Assembly (NCBI GenBank): GCA_002256985.1
Contig: NCGO01000009.1
Location: 62,001-126,000, forward strand
Direction of reading: 5' to 3'
Length of the DNA: 64,000 bases
Source: Novosphingobium sp. 28-62-57
GTDB lineage: Bacteria > Pseudomonadota > Alphaproteobacteria > Sphingomonadales > Sphingomonadaceae
The position numbers were made by a program, and so were the translations under genes. The notes under the pieces were generated by a model. The model was not told the origin of the DNA. It saw only the letters and a list, made by a program, of their open reading frames with translations, and did not search any database. Below, piece by piece: positions 9,387-18,117 of this stretch; position 1 is the first letter of the stretch, and every line of letters starts with the position of its first letter.

Positions 9387-11506
9387 CCGCGCCCGCCCAG
9401 AACATCGCCATCCCAGACGATGCCGTTCACTCTATGCTGGCCGTTCCTGGCATGCATTGTGCCGGTTGCATGGGCAAAGTCGAACGCGCGCTGAGCGCGG
9501 TTGAAGGCGTTGCCAGCGCGCGGACGAACCTTACCGCCCGAACGGTGGAAGTGGTGCACGCCCCATATGTGGAGGTGCCCGCGCTGGTCGCCGCTCTGGC
9601 CGCCACCGGCTTTGATGCCCAGCCGCGCGAGATTGCGGCGGAACCGATCTCGGCGGTCAAGCCCTTGCTCGCCCCGCTTGGCGTTGCGGCCTTTGCCTGC
9701 ATGAACGTGATGCTGATGTCGGTCAGCGTCTGGTCGGGCGCGGATGGCACCACGCGGTCCTTGTTTCACTGGGTTTCGGCGCTGATCGGCGTGCCCGCCA
9801 TTGTCTATGCGGGCCGTCCGTTCTTCGCCTCGGCATGGAAAGTTCTGCGCCATGGCAAGACCAACATGGACGTGCCGATCTCCATCGGCGTGACCATCGC
9901 CACCGGCCTGTCGTTCTACGAAACCATCATTGGCGGGGCCGAGGCATGGTTCGATGGCGTGCTGATGCTGCTGATGTTCCTGCTGGCAGGCCGCGTGCTC
10001 GATGCGATGATGCGTGATCGCGCGCGTTCGGGGGTCGATGCGCTGTTGCGGCAGGTAGCGACTGGCACGATGGTCGTCGCTGCCGATGGCGCAACGCGCT
10101 GGGTTGAAACCAAGGCGTTGCAACCGGGCATGCTGATGCGCGTCGCCGCCGGAGAGCGCCTTGCCGCCGATGGCGAAGTGCTGCGCGGGCAGACCCGGTT
10201 CGATATGTCGCTCCTTACCGGAGAAAGCGCGCCGGTGCCCGCCGGGCCAGGAACGCTGGTCCACGCCGGAACGCTCAACATCGAAGCCCCCATCGACGTG
10301 CGCGTGACCGCCAGCGGGCAGGATACCGCGCTGTCCGAAATCGCCCGCCTGATGGACGTGGCCGGCCAATCGCGGTCCAAATACGTGCGCATCGCAGACC
10401 GCGCCGCGCGGCTCTATGCGCCTGCGGTTCACACGCTGGCGGCGTTGACGTTCGCCGGGTGGATGCTGGCCGGTGCCGGGTGGTATCAGTCGCTGGTCAT
10501 TTCCATCGCCGTGCTGATCATCACCTGCCCATGCGCGCTCGGCCTTGCCGTGCCGGTGGCGCAAGTCGTGGCGGCAGGCGCGCTACTGAAAAAGGGCGTG
10601 CTGGTGAAGGATGGCTCTGCACTGGAACGCATGGCCGAAATCGATCGGATCCTGATCGACAAGACCGGCACGCTCACACTGGGCCGCCCGGTACCTGATG
10701 ACGTGGCGCTTGGCGCGCTGTCGGCAGCACAAGCCTCGGTCGCACTCGCACTGGCCAGCCATAGCCGCCATCCGCTCTCGCTCGGGCTGGTGCAGGCGCT
10801 TGGCGCAAGGGGCATCCGGGCCGCGACACTTGAAGATGTGCGCGAAGAAGCAGGGCAGGGCGTGACCGCGCGCTGGAATGGTCTGGCGGTCGCTCTCGGG
10901 CGTCCAGCTTCGGCCCAGGGCATGGCTACGGCTTTGCGGATACACGGCGATGCCGTTCGTCTGATCCCCTTTGCTGATCGTCTGCGTCCCGATGCCGAAG
11001 CTGCGCTCACCCGGCTAGCAGCGCTCGGCGTCGAAGCCTCGATCCTGTCGGGCGATTCCGTGCCCGCAGTAGCGGCCATTTCTCGCGCCACCGGGCTTAC
11101 CGCGCAAGCTGCGGCCTCTCCGCTGCAAAAGCAGGAAGCGATTCAGCGGCTGCAAGGGGCCGGCCGCAAAGTGATGATGGCAGGCGATGGCCTGAACGAT
11201 GGCCCGGCGCTGGCCGCCGCCCACGCCTCCATCGCACCGGGTTCGGCCAGCGATGTCGGGCGGCAGGCGGCGGACATGGTGTTCACCGCAGATTCGCTGC
11301 TCGCCATCCCGCGCGCGATCCGCGTTGCGCGCAAGACCATGCAGGTGGTGCGGCAGAACTTCGTGCTGGCCATCGGGTACAATGTGCTGGCGGTGCCGCT
11401 GGCCATCCTCGGCCATGTCACCCCGCTGATTGCCGCGATTGCCATGTCCACCAGTTCGCTGATCGTGGTGGCCAATTCGCTGCGCCTTGCCGGAGAAGCC
11501 AAATGA
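9383..11506 (+). CDS. ccoI: Copper-exporting P1B-type ATPase for cbb3 assembly (CcoI/FixI)
   Basis: A 707-residue P-type ATPase. The N-terminal heavy-metal domain carries GMHCAGC (C26, C29). Membrane helices include the metal-gating C382-P-C384 (ITCPCALG), the phosphorylation site is DKTGTLT (D426), and the hinge GDGLNDGPAL is near the C-terminus. CcoI moves Cu(I) outwards so that CuB can be loaded into CcoN; it is a low-rate, assembly-type pump rather than a resistance pump. The ATG overlaps fixH and the TGA overlaps ccoS. Confidence 0.95.
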   Translation: MTAPAQNIAIPDDAVHSMLAVPGMHCAGCMGKVERALSAVEGVASARTNLTARTVEVVHAPYVEVPALVAALAATGFDAQPREIAAEPISAVKPLLAPLGVAAFACMNVMLMSVSVWSGADGTTRSLFHWVSALIGVPAIVYAGRPFFASAWKVLRHGKTNMDVPISIGVTIATGLSFYETIIGGAEAWFDGVLMLLMFLLAGRVLDAMMRDRARSGVDALLRQVATGTMVVAADGATRWVETKALQPGMLMRVAAGERLAADGEVLRGQTRFDMSLLTGESAPVPAGPGTLVHAGTLNIEAPIDVRVTASGQDTALSEIARLMDVAGQSRSKYVRIADRAARLYAPAVHTLAALTFAGWMLAGAGWYQSLVISIAVLIITCPCALGLAVPVAQVVAAGALLKKGVLVKDGSALERMAEIDRILIDKTGTLTLGRPVPDDVALGALSAAQASVALALASHSRHPLSLGLVQALGARGIRAATLEDVREEAGQGVTARWNGLAVALGRPASAQGMATALRIHGDAVRLIPFADRLRPDAEAALTRLAALGVEASILSGDSVPAVAAISRATGLTAQAAASPLQKQEAIQRLQGAGRKVMMAGDGLNDGPALAAAHASIAPGSASDVGRQAADMVFTADSLLAIPRAIRVARKTMQVVRQNFVLAIGYNVLAVPLAILGHVTPLIAAIAMSTSSLIVVANSLRLAGEAK

Positions 11507-11652
11507 ACGGTGTCGCCTTTATGCTACCCATCGCGCTTGGCATGGGCCTGTTCGGGCTGGCCTCGTTCTTCTGGGCGCTCAAGCGCGGGCAGTTCGGCGA
11601 TCTGGACGGCGCGGCGGCGCGCATCCTGATCGAAGAGGAGGACCTGCCATGA
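11503..11652 (+). CDS. ccoS: cbb3 oxidase maturation protein CcoS
   Basis: A 49-residue single-helix protein. A membrane span (PIALGMGLFGLASFFWAL) is followed by KRGQFGDLDGAAARILIEEE, the CcoS signature (the KRGQFDDL/D-x-x-GxxxRIL pattern). CcoS is needed for cofactor insertion (heme b and CuB) into CcoN. It overlaps ccoI by ATGA upstream and the next small gene by ATGA downstream. Confidence 0.93.
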   Translation: MNGVAFMLPIALGMGLFGLASFFWALKRGQFGDLDGAAARILIEEEDLP

Positions 11653-11903
11653 ACAGCCGTGCCTTGCGCCTGCTCGCCCCGCTGGCGGTGCTGCAAATGG
11701 CCGCGCCGGGCCCGGCCAATGCCTCGATCATCATGGTGGCGTCATGCGGCGGAAGCGGCGGCATGGTGCCGCTGCGTGTGCCGCAAAACGATGATGGCAG
11801 CAAAAATCTGCCCTGCTGCAAAGTTTGTCATATCGCAATGCGCAAGCGCGCATCGGCCGATAGCTGTTGTGATGATGGGGACGAAGGCCCCGAACGCGAA
11901 TAG
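11649..11903 (+). CDS. Small exported cysteine-rich protein with a CxxCH motif
   Basis: An 84-residue protein I do not recognise. The start ATG overlaps the ccoS stop (ATGA), so it belongs to the cbb3 assembly operon. The first 26 residues look like a signal peptide (RALRLLAPLAVLQMAA... ending ANA). The mature part has C33, then PCCKVCHIAMRKR with C56, C57, C60 and H61, and a tail SCCDDGDEGPERE with C73 and C74. C57-x-x-C60-H61 fits the heme c attachment motif and M64 could be a ligand; zinc or copper binding, or disulfides, are equally possible. The acidic C-terminus is notable. A role in copper or heme handling for cbb3 is inference from position. Confidence 0.8.
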   Translation: MNSRALRLLAPLAVLQMAAPGPANASIIMVASCGGSGGMVPLRVPQNDDGSKNLPCCKVCHIAMRKRASADSCCDDGDEGPERE

Positions 11904-11913
11904 GACCGATCCC

Positions 11914-13278
11914 ATGGCAGCTGATGTGATAACCGCAAACGGCACGACCGCCTCTGAACGCTTCGGAGGCTGGACATATTGGCCCGAACTGCTGGAACAG
12001 CCCGTTCCGCGGTACACGAGTTATCCCACAGCTGCTGAATTCGTTGAAGAAAGTTTCGAAGAGCGCCAGCGTGATGCCCTTCGCGCCCTGCGCGGCACGG
12101 TCTCGCTCTATCTGCACATCCCCTATTGCCGCGAAATTTGCTGGTACTGCGGTTGCAACACTGGGGCCGCCAACAAGACTCAGCGCCTTGCCGCCTATCT
12201 TGAAGCGCTGCATCACGAGGTTGAGCTGGTTGCACGCAATCTGCACCCCTCGGTCAAAGTCTCGCGCATTGCCTTCGGTGGCGGCAGTCCCAACGCGATC
12301 AAACCCACCGATTTCGTGCGATTGATCGATTGCCTGACGGTCAATTTCCGGCTCGATAAGCCGGTTCTATCCATCGAACTCGATCCGCGCACGCTGGAGC
12401 CCGACTGGTTCCGCGCGATCCGCGGCATCGGCGTGATCAAGGCCAGCCTTGGCGTCCAGACACTCGATCCACGCGTGCAAGAGGCCATTGGCCGGGTCCA
12501 ACCGCGTGACATGATTGCCCGCGCCACCGATGGCCTGCGCGGGGCAGGGGTCAGCTCGATCAACTTCGATCTGATGTATGGCCTGCCGTTCCAGACCGAT
12601 GAAATCCTTCGCGATACGCTGGACCAGTCGATTGCCATGGGGGCCGATCGTGTGGCGCTGTTCGGCTATGCCCATGTGCCCCACGTGATTCCGCGCCAGC
12701 AGCGCATCGATGCCAGCGAACTGCCCGATCAGCGCGCGCGTTTTCGCATGGCTGCGCAAGGGTACGCCCAGTTGGGGGCGGCGGGCTATCAGCCGGTCGG
12801 CTTCGATCATTTTGCCCTGCCCCAAGATGATCTGGCCATCGCCGCCCGCACCGGCACTCTGCGCCGCAATTTTCAGGGCTTTACCGATGACCAATCGCCG
12901 GTGTTGATCGGCCTTGGCGCATCGTCGATCAGCGAATTTCCCGATCTGTTCGTCCAGACCGAAAAGAACGCAGGCCGCTATCGCATGCTCATTGGCGCAG
13001 GCCAGCTGCCGGGCCGCAAGGGCGTGGTGCGTTCCACCGAAGACCGCCGCCGAGGCGACGTCATCACCGATCTGCTGTGCCGGGGCAGGGCAGTGGTGCC
13101 CGCAGACCTGCTGGCCAGCAGCCGCGACCGGATTGCCCCCTTCATCGCGCGCGGTCTGGCCCGGCTGGATGACAGCGTGCTGACGCTTGAAAAGGGCTCG
13201 GAACCCTATGCCCGCTCGGTCGCCGCCGTGTTCGATGGCTATCGGTTGGGGGCCCGCCAGTTCAGCTCGGCTGTCTGA
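11914..13278 (+). CDS. hemN: Oxygen-independent coproporphyrinogen III oxidase family radical-SAM protein
   Basis: A 454-residue radical-SAM enzyme with the HemN cluster motif YLHIPYCREICWYCGCNT (C72, C76, C79 and C81), an AFGGGSPN nucleotide-binding-like loop, and the conserved stretch INFDLMYGLPFQT. HemN makes protoporphyrinogen IX without oxygen, which suits a microaerobic operon next to the cbb3 oxidase. The length and the N-terminal PVPRYTSYPTA match true HemN rather than the shorter HemW. It starts 10 bases after the preceding small gene. FNR control through the shared transcript is inferred. Confidence 0.92.
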   Translation: MAADVITANGTTASERFGGWTYWPELLEQPVPRYTSYPTAAEFVEESFEERQRDALRALRGTVSLYLHIPYCREICWYCGCNTGAANKTQRLAAYLEALHHEVELVARNLHPSVKVSRIAFGGGSPNAIKPTDFVRLIDCLTVNFRLDKPVLSIELDPRTLEPDWFRAIRGIGVIKASLGVQTLDPRVQEAIGRVQPRDMIARATDGLRGAGVSSINFDLMYGLPFQTDEILRDTLDQSIAMGADRVALFGYAHVPHVIPRQQRIDASELPDQRARFRMAAQGYAQLGAAGYQPVGFDHFALPQDDLAIAARTGTLRRNFQGFTDDQSPVLIGLGASSISEFPDLFVQTEKNAGRYRMLIGAGQLPGRKGVVRSTEDRRRGDVITDLLCRGRAVVPADLLASSRDRIAPFIARGLARLDDSVLTLEKGSEPYARSVAAVFDGYRLGARQFSSAV

Positions 13279-13381
13279 AGAATAGCTATGCACCCGGTTA
13301 TCGCAGGTGCACATTAAGTCTGACTCGCGTTAAGCCCGCATCCACACGGGATTTGCGCGTTGCAAACGCGAGGGAGACTTT

Positions 13382-13996
13382 ATGAAGCCGATCGAAACCA
13401 TCATGCGCACCGCGCCGGTTATTCCGGTGCTGGTTGTCGACAATGTCGATCACGCGCTTCCCATCGCCCGCGCGCTGGTCAAAGGGGGACTGCGCGTCCT
13501 CGAAGTCACCTTGCGCACCGCTGCTGCGCTCGATGTGATCCACGCGATGAAGGCAGTCGAAGGCGCGATTGTTGGCGCAGGCACGGTCACCAATCCCGAT
13601 GAATTGAAGGCCGCCATCGATGCAGGCGCAGAATTCATCGTCTCGCCGGGTCTTACCGAAACTCTGGGCAAGGCCGCCGTTGCCTCGGGCATCCCGTTCC
13701 TGCCCGGCACCGCCAGCGCGGGCGATATCATGCGCGGGCTGGATTTGGGCCTCACGCACTTCAAGTTCTTCCCTGCCTCCACTTCGGGCGGACTTCCGGC
13801 ATTAAAGGCGTTGGCAGCCCCGTTCTATCAGTGCAAATTCTGCCCCACCGGCGGCATCACTGCTGCCACCGCACCGGAATGGCTGGGTTTTGACCCGGTC
13901 CTGTGCGTTGGCGGAAGCTGGGTGGTGGGCAAGGGCACGCCCGATGAAGCGGCCATCGAAGCGGCCGCGCGCGAAGCGTGTCTGCTGGGGCGATAG
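13382..13996 (+). CDS. eda: 2-dehydro-3-deoxy-phosphogluconate (KDPG) aldolase
   Basis: A 204-residue class I aldolase that splits KDPG to pyruvate and glyceraldehyde 3-phosphate, the last step of the Entner-Doudoroff route. The Schiff-base lysine is K128 in THFKFFPA, the general base E41 is in LEVTLRT, and the phosphate loop CPTGGI is near the C-terminus. The ribosome site GAGGGAG precedes the ATG. Sphingomonads use this route as main glycolysis. It stands apart from edd and glk here; the following gene is a PEP carboxylase-like protein 38 bases downstream. Confidence 0.93.
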   Translation: MKPIETIMRTAPVIPVLVVDNVDHALPIARALVKGGLRVLEVTLRTAAALDVIHAMKAVEGAIVGAGTVTNPDELKAAIDAGAEFIVSPGLTETLGKAAVASGIPFLPGTASAGDIMRGLDLGLTHFKFFPASTSGGLPALKALAAPFYQCKFCPTGGITAATAPEWLGFDPVLCVGGSWVVGKGTPDEAAIEAAAREACLLGR

Positions 13997-14034
13997 TCCT
14001 GCAACGCCAACGAATTCAGAGGAATACATCGGGC

Positions 14035-16818
14035 ATGAAGACGGTCGCCAAGCTCAAGGCACGGTTGCAGAAACTTCATGAGCGGACGGCCGATACGCCG
14101 CTGTTCAATCCGGTGTTTCAGCTCAGCCATGATCTGTCCCGCCAGCTTGAGGCGGGGGAGCTGTCACTGGCTGATGTTGAAAGTCTGGTCGCCGAACTGG
14201 AATGCGAAGCGCTGCAAAGCCGCGCCGCGCGCCTGAAGCGTCTGATCGCGCCCACATCGGCGAGTGAAAACCTTGCCCGGATCGAAGCGCTGAACCCCGA
14301 AGAAGCGGGCTTTTCCGAATTCCGCAGGCGTTGGGAAAAGCCGCTGCTGCATGCCGTGTTCACCGCGCACCCCACGTTCCTGCTCTCGCCCGCCCAGTCC
14401 GATGCGGTTGCCACCGCAGCCCTGACGGACGATCCGCAGACCACAACCGTCTGCACCGTCCCGTCTGAGGGGCCGAAGATCACGCTCGGCTTCGAACACG
14501 TCGAAGTTTGCAACGCCATTCAGCGCGCTGCCCATGCGCGTGACCGGATCAACGCCATGCTGCTGGGCCATGCCCGCCAGCGCTGGCCGGGCCGCTGGCT
14601 CGATTTCCGCCCGCTGCCGTTCCGCTTCGCCACGTGGGTCGGCTATGACATGGATGGCCGCACCGATATCGGCTGGACCACCTCCATCGCCTTCCGCCTG
14701 CGCGAAAAGGCGCTGCGTCTGGCAAGCTACGCCGCCAGCCTGCGCGCGATTGATGATGCCCATCCGCTGCTGGCCACGCTGGATGCAGCCCACGGCCATT
14801 CGGCGGAAATGGCGGACCTGTTTGCGTCTGACCTGTCAGACAGCGAAGCGCTCACCGCCGCCGCCAACCGGCTGAGCGCCGAAGACCCGGCCAAACTGCT
14901 CAGTCTTGCGCCGATGATCGCGGCACTCGAAGCCGAAGCGAAGACTGCTGACGACGCCAAAGCCATCCCGCTTGCCACGCTGGCCGCCGCCATGCGCGCC
15001 GATGGTCTTGGCATTGGCTGGATCCACTTCCGCGTCAATTCCTCGCAGCTTCTCAATGCCTTGCGCCGCCGGATCGACCCGGAAGGCACGCTTGATCTTG
15101 GTAGCAAAAGCGCGCTCTCGCGCCTGCGCGAACTGCTGGCCGAGGTAAAGCCGCTGCGCGTAAACTTCGGCGCACTGGCGATCGAAACCAGCACCGCGAT
15201 GCGCCAGTTTCTGGTCATGGCCAAGATGCTGCAGCACATCGATGCCGATGCGCCGATCCGCATGCTGATTGCCGAATGCGAACAGCCGCAAACCGTGCTG
15301 GCCGCACTCTATTTCGCCAAGCTGTTCGGCATCGAAGGCAAAGTCGATGTCTCGCCCCTGTTCGAAACCGAAGCCGCGCTGGAACACGGCGGGCGTTTCC
15401 TCGAAGCGCTCCTGTCCGAAGAAGCCTACCGCAGCTACGCCCGCGGCCGCGGCCGCGTGTCGATCCAGACCGGCTTTTCGGATGCGGGCCGCTTCATGGG
15501 CCAGATCCCTGCTGCCCTGGCCATCGAACGCTTGCAGGGCCGCCTTGCCGAAGCGATGAAGGCCAACGATCTGACCGATGTGGCCGCTCTGATCTTCAAC
15601 ACCCATGGCGAATCCATGGGTCGCGGCGCGCATCCTTCGGGCTTTGCTGACCGGCTCACCTGGCCGCTCTCCGGCTGGGCACGCCGCCGCTTTGCCAAGG
15701 CTGGCGTCACCATCGAACCCGAAGCCAGCTTCCAGGGCGGCGATGGCTACCTGTTCTTCCGCAACGATGATCTGGCGCTCGCCACGCTCACCCGCATTGC
15801 CGAGGAAGAGGCAAAGGATCAGGACCTTACCGTCAAGGACCCGTTCTACGACCGGACGGACCTGAGCCTCGATTTCTACCGCTCGATCCGCCGCGTGCAG
15901 CGCGAACACCTTGAAAGCGCAACCTATTCGCGCGCTCTCACGGCCTTCGGCCTCGGCCTGCTGAAGGGCACTGGCAGCCGTGTTTCGCGCCGCCAGTCTG
16001 ACATTGGCGCAGACCGCACGATGAGCCTGCGCCAAATCCGCGCGATCCCGCACAACGCGATCCTGCAGCAGATCGGCTATCCGGTAAACGTGATTGCCGG
16101 TGCCGGAATGGCTGCGGGCGAGGAAATGGAATCTGTTGCCGAACTGCTTGGCCGCTCCACGCGCGGCAACCAGTTGGTCCGCCTGTTGCGCGCAGCCAAC
16201 GGCATTGCCTCGGTCAAGACCGTGGCGGCCCATGGCGAACTGTTCAACTCCGCCTATTGGGCCAGCCGCCCCTATCGCGGCACCGAAACCGCGCTGGAAT
16301 CGGCCTGCCTTGCGCTCGCCGAATACCTGACCAAGGACGACAGGGCAGGAGTCTTCCGCCGCCTGACTTCGCGTCTGCGGGTGGACTGGATGAAGCTCCA
16401 CCGCCTGCTATCGCTGGTCCCCGGCCACAAGGCGGGCCGCGATCCGGCGCAGGATTCTGACCGCCGCAACATCGGCCTGCTGCAATCAGTGCGCCTCGCG
16501 CTGCTGATGCACATGTTCATCCGTGCGGTGCAGGTGCCGCCCTTTGCCCGGTCGAACGATGTCAGCCGCGACGATGTGCTCGAAATGGTCCTGTCACTGC
16601 GCGTGGACGATGCACTGGCCCAGTTGCGCCGTGCCTACCCGGTAATAGAGCCTGAAATCACCGATTTCGCGGTCGACGAGGAAACCGATTACCCCGACCA
16701 TCGCGGCGAAGACTACGGTGCCATCCGCGCCCGCTTCATCGACCCGATCGAACGCGCCCACGCGCTCAACATCCGCATCGCCGTGGCCATCGCCAACTAC
16801 TTCGGCGCGCACGGGTAA
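14035..16818 (+). CDS. Divergent phosphoenolpyruvate carboxylase-like protein
   Basis: A 927-residue protein with bacterial PEP carboxylase length and order of blocks: FTAHPTF with H112 near the N-terminus, GYDMDGRTDIGW where the family has GGDRDGNP, SPLFETEAALEHGG, then IQTGFSDAGRFMG, where canonical enzymes have the GYSDSNKD region. The glycine-rich catalytic loop, normally FHGRGGSVGRGG, reads THGESMGRGAHP (H524 to P534). It is two residues shorter and lacks the arginine that contacts bicarbonate or phosphate in canonical enzymes. Family membership is fairly clear; activity as PEP carboxylase is doubtful or altered. The start is at 14035 (MKTVAKLK); the longer frame into eda is rejected. 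It may be co-transcribed with eda. Confidence 0.75.
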   Translation: MKTVAKLKARLQKLHERTADTPLFNPVFQLSHDLSRQLEAGELSLADVESLVAELECEALQSRAARLKRLIAPTSASENLARIEALNPEEAGFSEFRRRWEKPLLHAVFTAHPTFLLSPAQSDAVATAALTDDPQTTTVCTVPSEGPKITLGFEHVEVCNAIQRAAHARDRINAMLLGHARQRWPGRWLDFRPLPFRFATWVGYDMDGRTDIGWTTSIAFRLREKALRLASYAASLRAIDDAHPLLATLDAAHGHSAEMADLFASDLSDSEALTAAANRLSAEDPAKLLSLAPMIAALEAEAKTADDAKAIPLATLAAAMRADGLGIGWIHFRVNSSQLLNALRRRIDPEGTLDLGSKSALSRLRELLAEVKPLRVNFGALAIETSTAMRQFLVMAKMLQHIDADAPIRMLIAECEQPQTVLAALYFAKLFGIEGKVDVSPLFETEAALEHGGRFLEALLSEEAYRSYARGRGRVSIQTGFSDAGRFMGQIPAALAIERLQGRLAEAMKANDLTDVAALIFNTHGESMGRGAHPSGFADRLTWPLSGWARRRFAKAGVTIEPEASFQGGDGYLFFRNDDLALATLTRIAEEEAKDQDLTVKDPFYDRTDLSLDFYRSIRRVQREHLESATYSRALTAFGLGLLKGTGSRVSRRQSDIGADRTMSLRQIRAIPHNAILQQIGYPVNVIAGAGMAAGEEMESVAELLGRSTRGNQLVRLLRAANGIASVKTVAAHGELFNSAYWASRPYRGTETALESACLALAEYLTKDDRAGVFRRLTSRLRVDWMKLHRLLSLVPGHKAGRDPAQDSDRRNIGLLQSVRLALLMHMFIRAVQVPPFARSNDVSRDDVLEMVLSLRVDDALAQLRRAYPVIEPEITDFAVDEETDYPDHRGEDYGAIRARFIDPIERAHALNIRIAVAIANYFGAHG

Positions 16819-16843
16819 AAGCCACGCGCAAAAAGGATATATT

Positions 16844-16933
16844 CCCAACCCCGCTCATGCTGAGCCTGTCGAAGCACAGCACGCAACATTTGTGCTGACA
16901 CCCTTCGACAAGCTCAGGGTGAGCGGGATTGGG
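16844..16933. repeat. Palindromic intergenic repeat, family B copy 1
   Basis: Imperfect inverted repeat. The left arm carries CCCGCTCATGCTGAGCCTGT then CGAAG; the right arm carries CTTCGACAAGCTCAGGGTGA then GCGGG. The same sequence occurs at 37580-37659. It lies between the convergent PEPC-like and potassium-channel genes and may act as a terminator or REP-like element. Confidence 0.85.
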
Positions 16934-16952
16934 TGTTCAGCGGAGAGCAGTT

Positions 16953-18050
16953 TTAACCCACAAAAGTCCGCCCATGCTTCACCCGCGTCTTCACCGCGCT
17001 GAACACCGCGCCTGCGGAAAGCCTGCTTCCGCGCACCACCAGCATCACCTTGTCGCCAGTCTCCAGCGTCACGTCCTCGCCGGGATGATGGATCGACTGG
17101 CCGCTTGCCCGGTCAATCTGCACCACAAAGAACGCGCCATTGCCGCGCCGCTCGGCCTCGCCCACGCTCTCGCCGTTCAGGGCACTGCCGGGCACGATCT
17201 CCACCATTTCGATATCGAGCCCGAAGTCGTGCAGATTGCGCCGCACCGCGCCGATATCCTCCAGCGCATCGGTAGCAGGATAGAGGATCATCTCCACGAT
17301 ACGCTCGGCCCCGATGTGTGTCGGCATCACTACCTTGTCGGCGCCTGCGTGAAACAGCTTGTTCTCGGTGGTCGGAGCCTCACCGCGCGCGATGATCTCT
17401 ATCGCCGGGTTCAGATTGCGCGCCGATAGCGTGATGAACACATTGGCGGCATCATCGGGCAGGACCGTCGCCAGCACTTTGGCCCGCGCAATCCCTGCGC
17501 TTTTCAGCGTTTCTTCATGCGTCGCCTCGCCCACCATGCACAGGAAGCCATGCGCCTTGGCGTCCTCGGCCTTGGCATGGTCCCGCTCAAGGATCAGGAA
17601 CGGGCGCTTGGCCTCGGTCATGGCCTTGGCCAGTTGCACCCCGATCCGGCCATAGCCGCAGATGATCACATGCCCGTCCAGCTTCTCGATTTCGGTTATC
17701 ATACGGTCCAGCCCCAGCAGGCGTCGGAATTGAAACAGGGTGAAAACCTGCACCAGTGCGCCGGTCAGCACGATCATGCCGGTGCAGCCCAGCATGATCG
17801 TCGCGCTCGTCCACCAGCGCAGAAAGGTCGTGTCGACCGGGCGGATTTCGCCATAGCCGACCGAGAAGATCGTCAGCAGCACCATGTAGGCGGCATCGCC
17901 CATCGGCCATCCGGCAAAGACAAAACCGCAGGTCGAAACCACGAATACCGCCAGCACGAAGATCAGCGTGCCGGTCAACAGCCGCAGCGGCGAACCCAGC
18001 ACCGAGTTCGCCCCCTGCGTCAGCGCAGAAGCGTCACCATCCCGTTCCAT
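16953..18050 (-). CDS. Voltage-independent K+ channel with RCK (TrkA-N) domain
   Basis: A 365-residue two-helix ion channel. The first helix is at about 25-47; the pore loop holds the potassium selectivity filter TIFSVGYGE (60-68), and the second helix is at about 82-107. A Rossmann RCK/TrkA-N domain starts at GHVIICGYGRIG (from 126) and is followed by a TrkA-C domain. It likely gates potassium flow in response to nucleotide or ion binding to the RCK ring. The start at 18050 is chosen because GGAAGGGG precedes it; an in-frame ATG at 18071 is less well placed. Confidence 0.88.
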   Translation of the reverse strand: MERDGDASALTQGANSVLGSPLRLLTGTLIFVLAVFVVSTCGFVFAGWPMGDAAYMVLLTIFSVGYGEIRPVDTTFLRWWTSATIMLGCTGMIVLTGALVQVFTLFQFRRLLGLDRMITEIEKLDGHVIICGYGRIGVQLAKAMTEAKRPFLILERDHAKAEDAKAHGFLCMVGEATHEETLKSAGIARAKVLATVLPDDAANVFITLSARNLNPAIEIIARGEAPTTENKLFHAGADKVVMPTHIGAERIVEMILYPATDALEDIGAVRRNLHDFGLDIEMVEIVPGSALNGESVGEAERRGNGAFFVVQIDRASGQSIHHPGEDVTLETGDKVMLVVRGSRLSAGAVFSAVKTRVKHGRTFVG

Positions 18051-18117
18051 CAAGACCCCTTCCACCGCCATTTTTGCGGGCGTTGGGGCTGGTTGTCTAT
18101 ACGCGGGTGAACCTTTG

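Noticed and set aside
14836-16401. Minus-strand frame of about 520 codons opposite the PEPC-like gene
   Set aside because: Shadow of the plus-strand gene; no family features.
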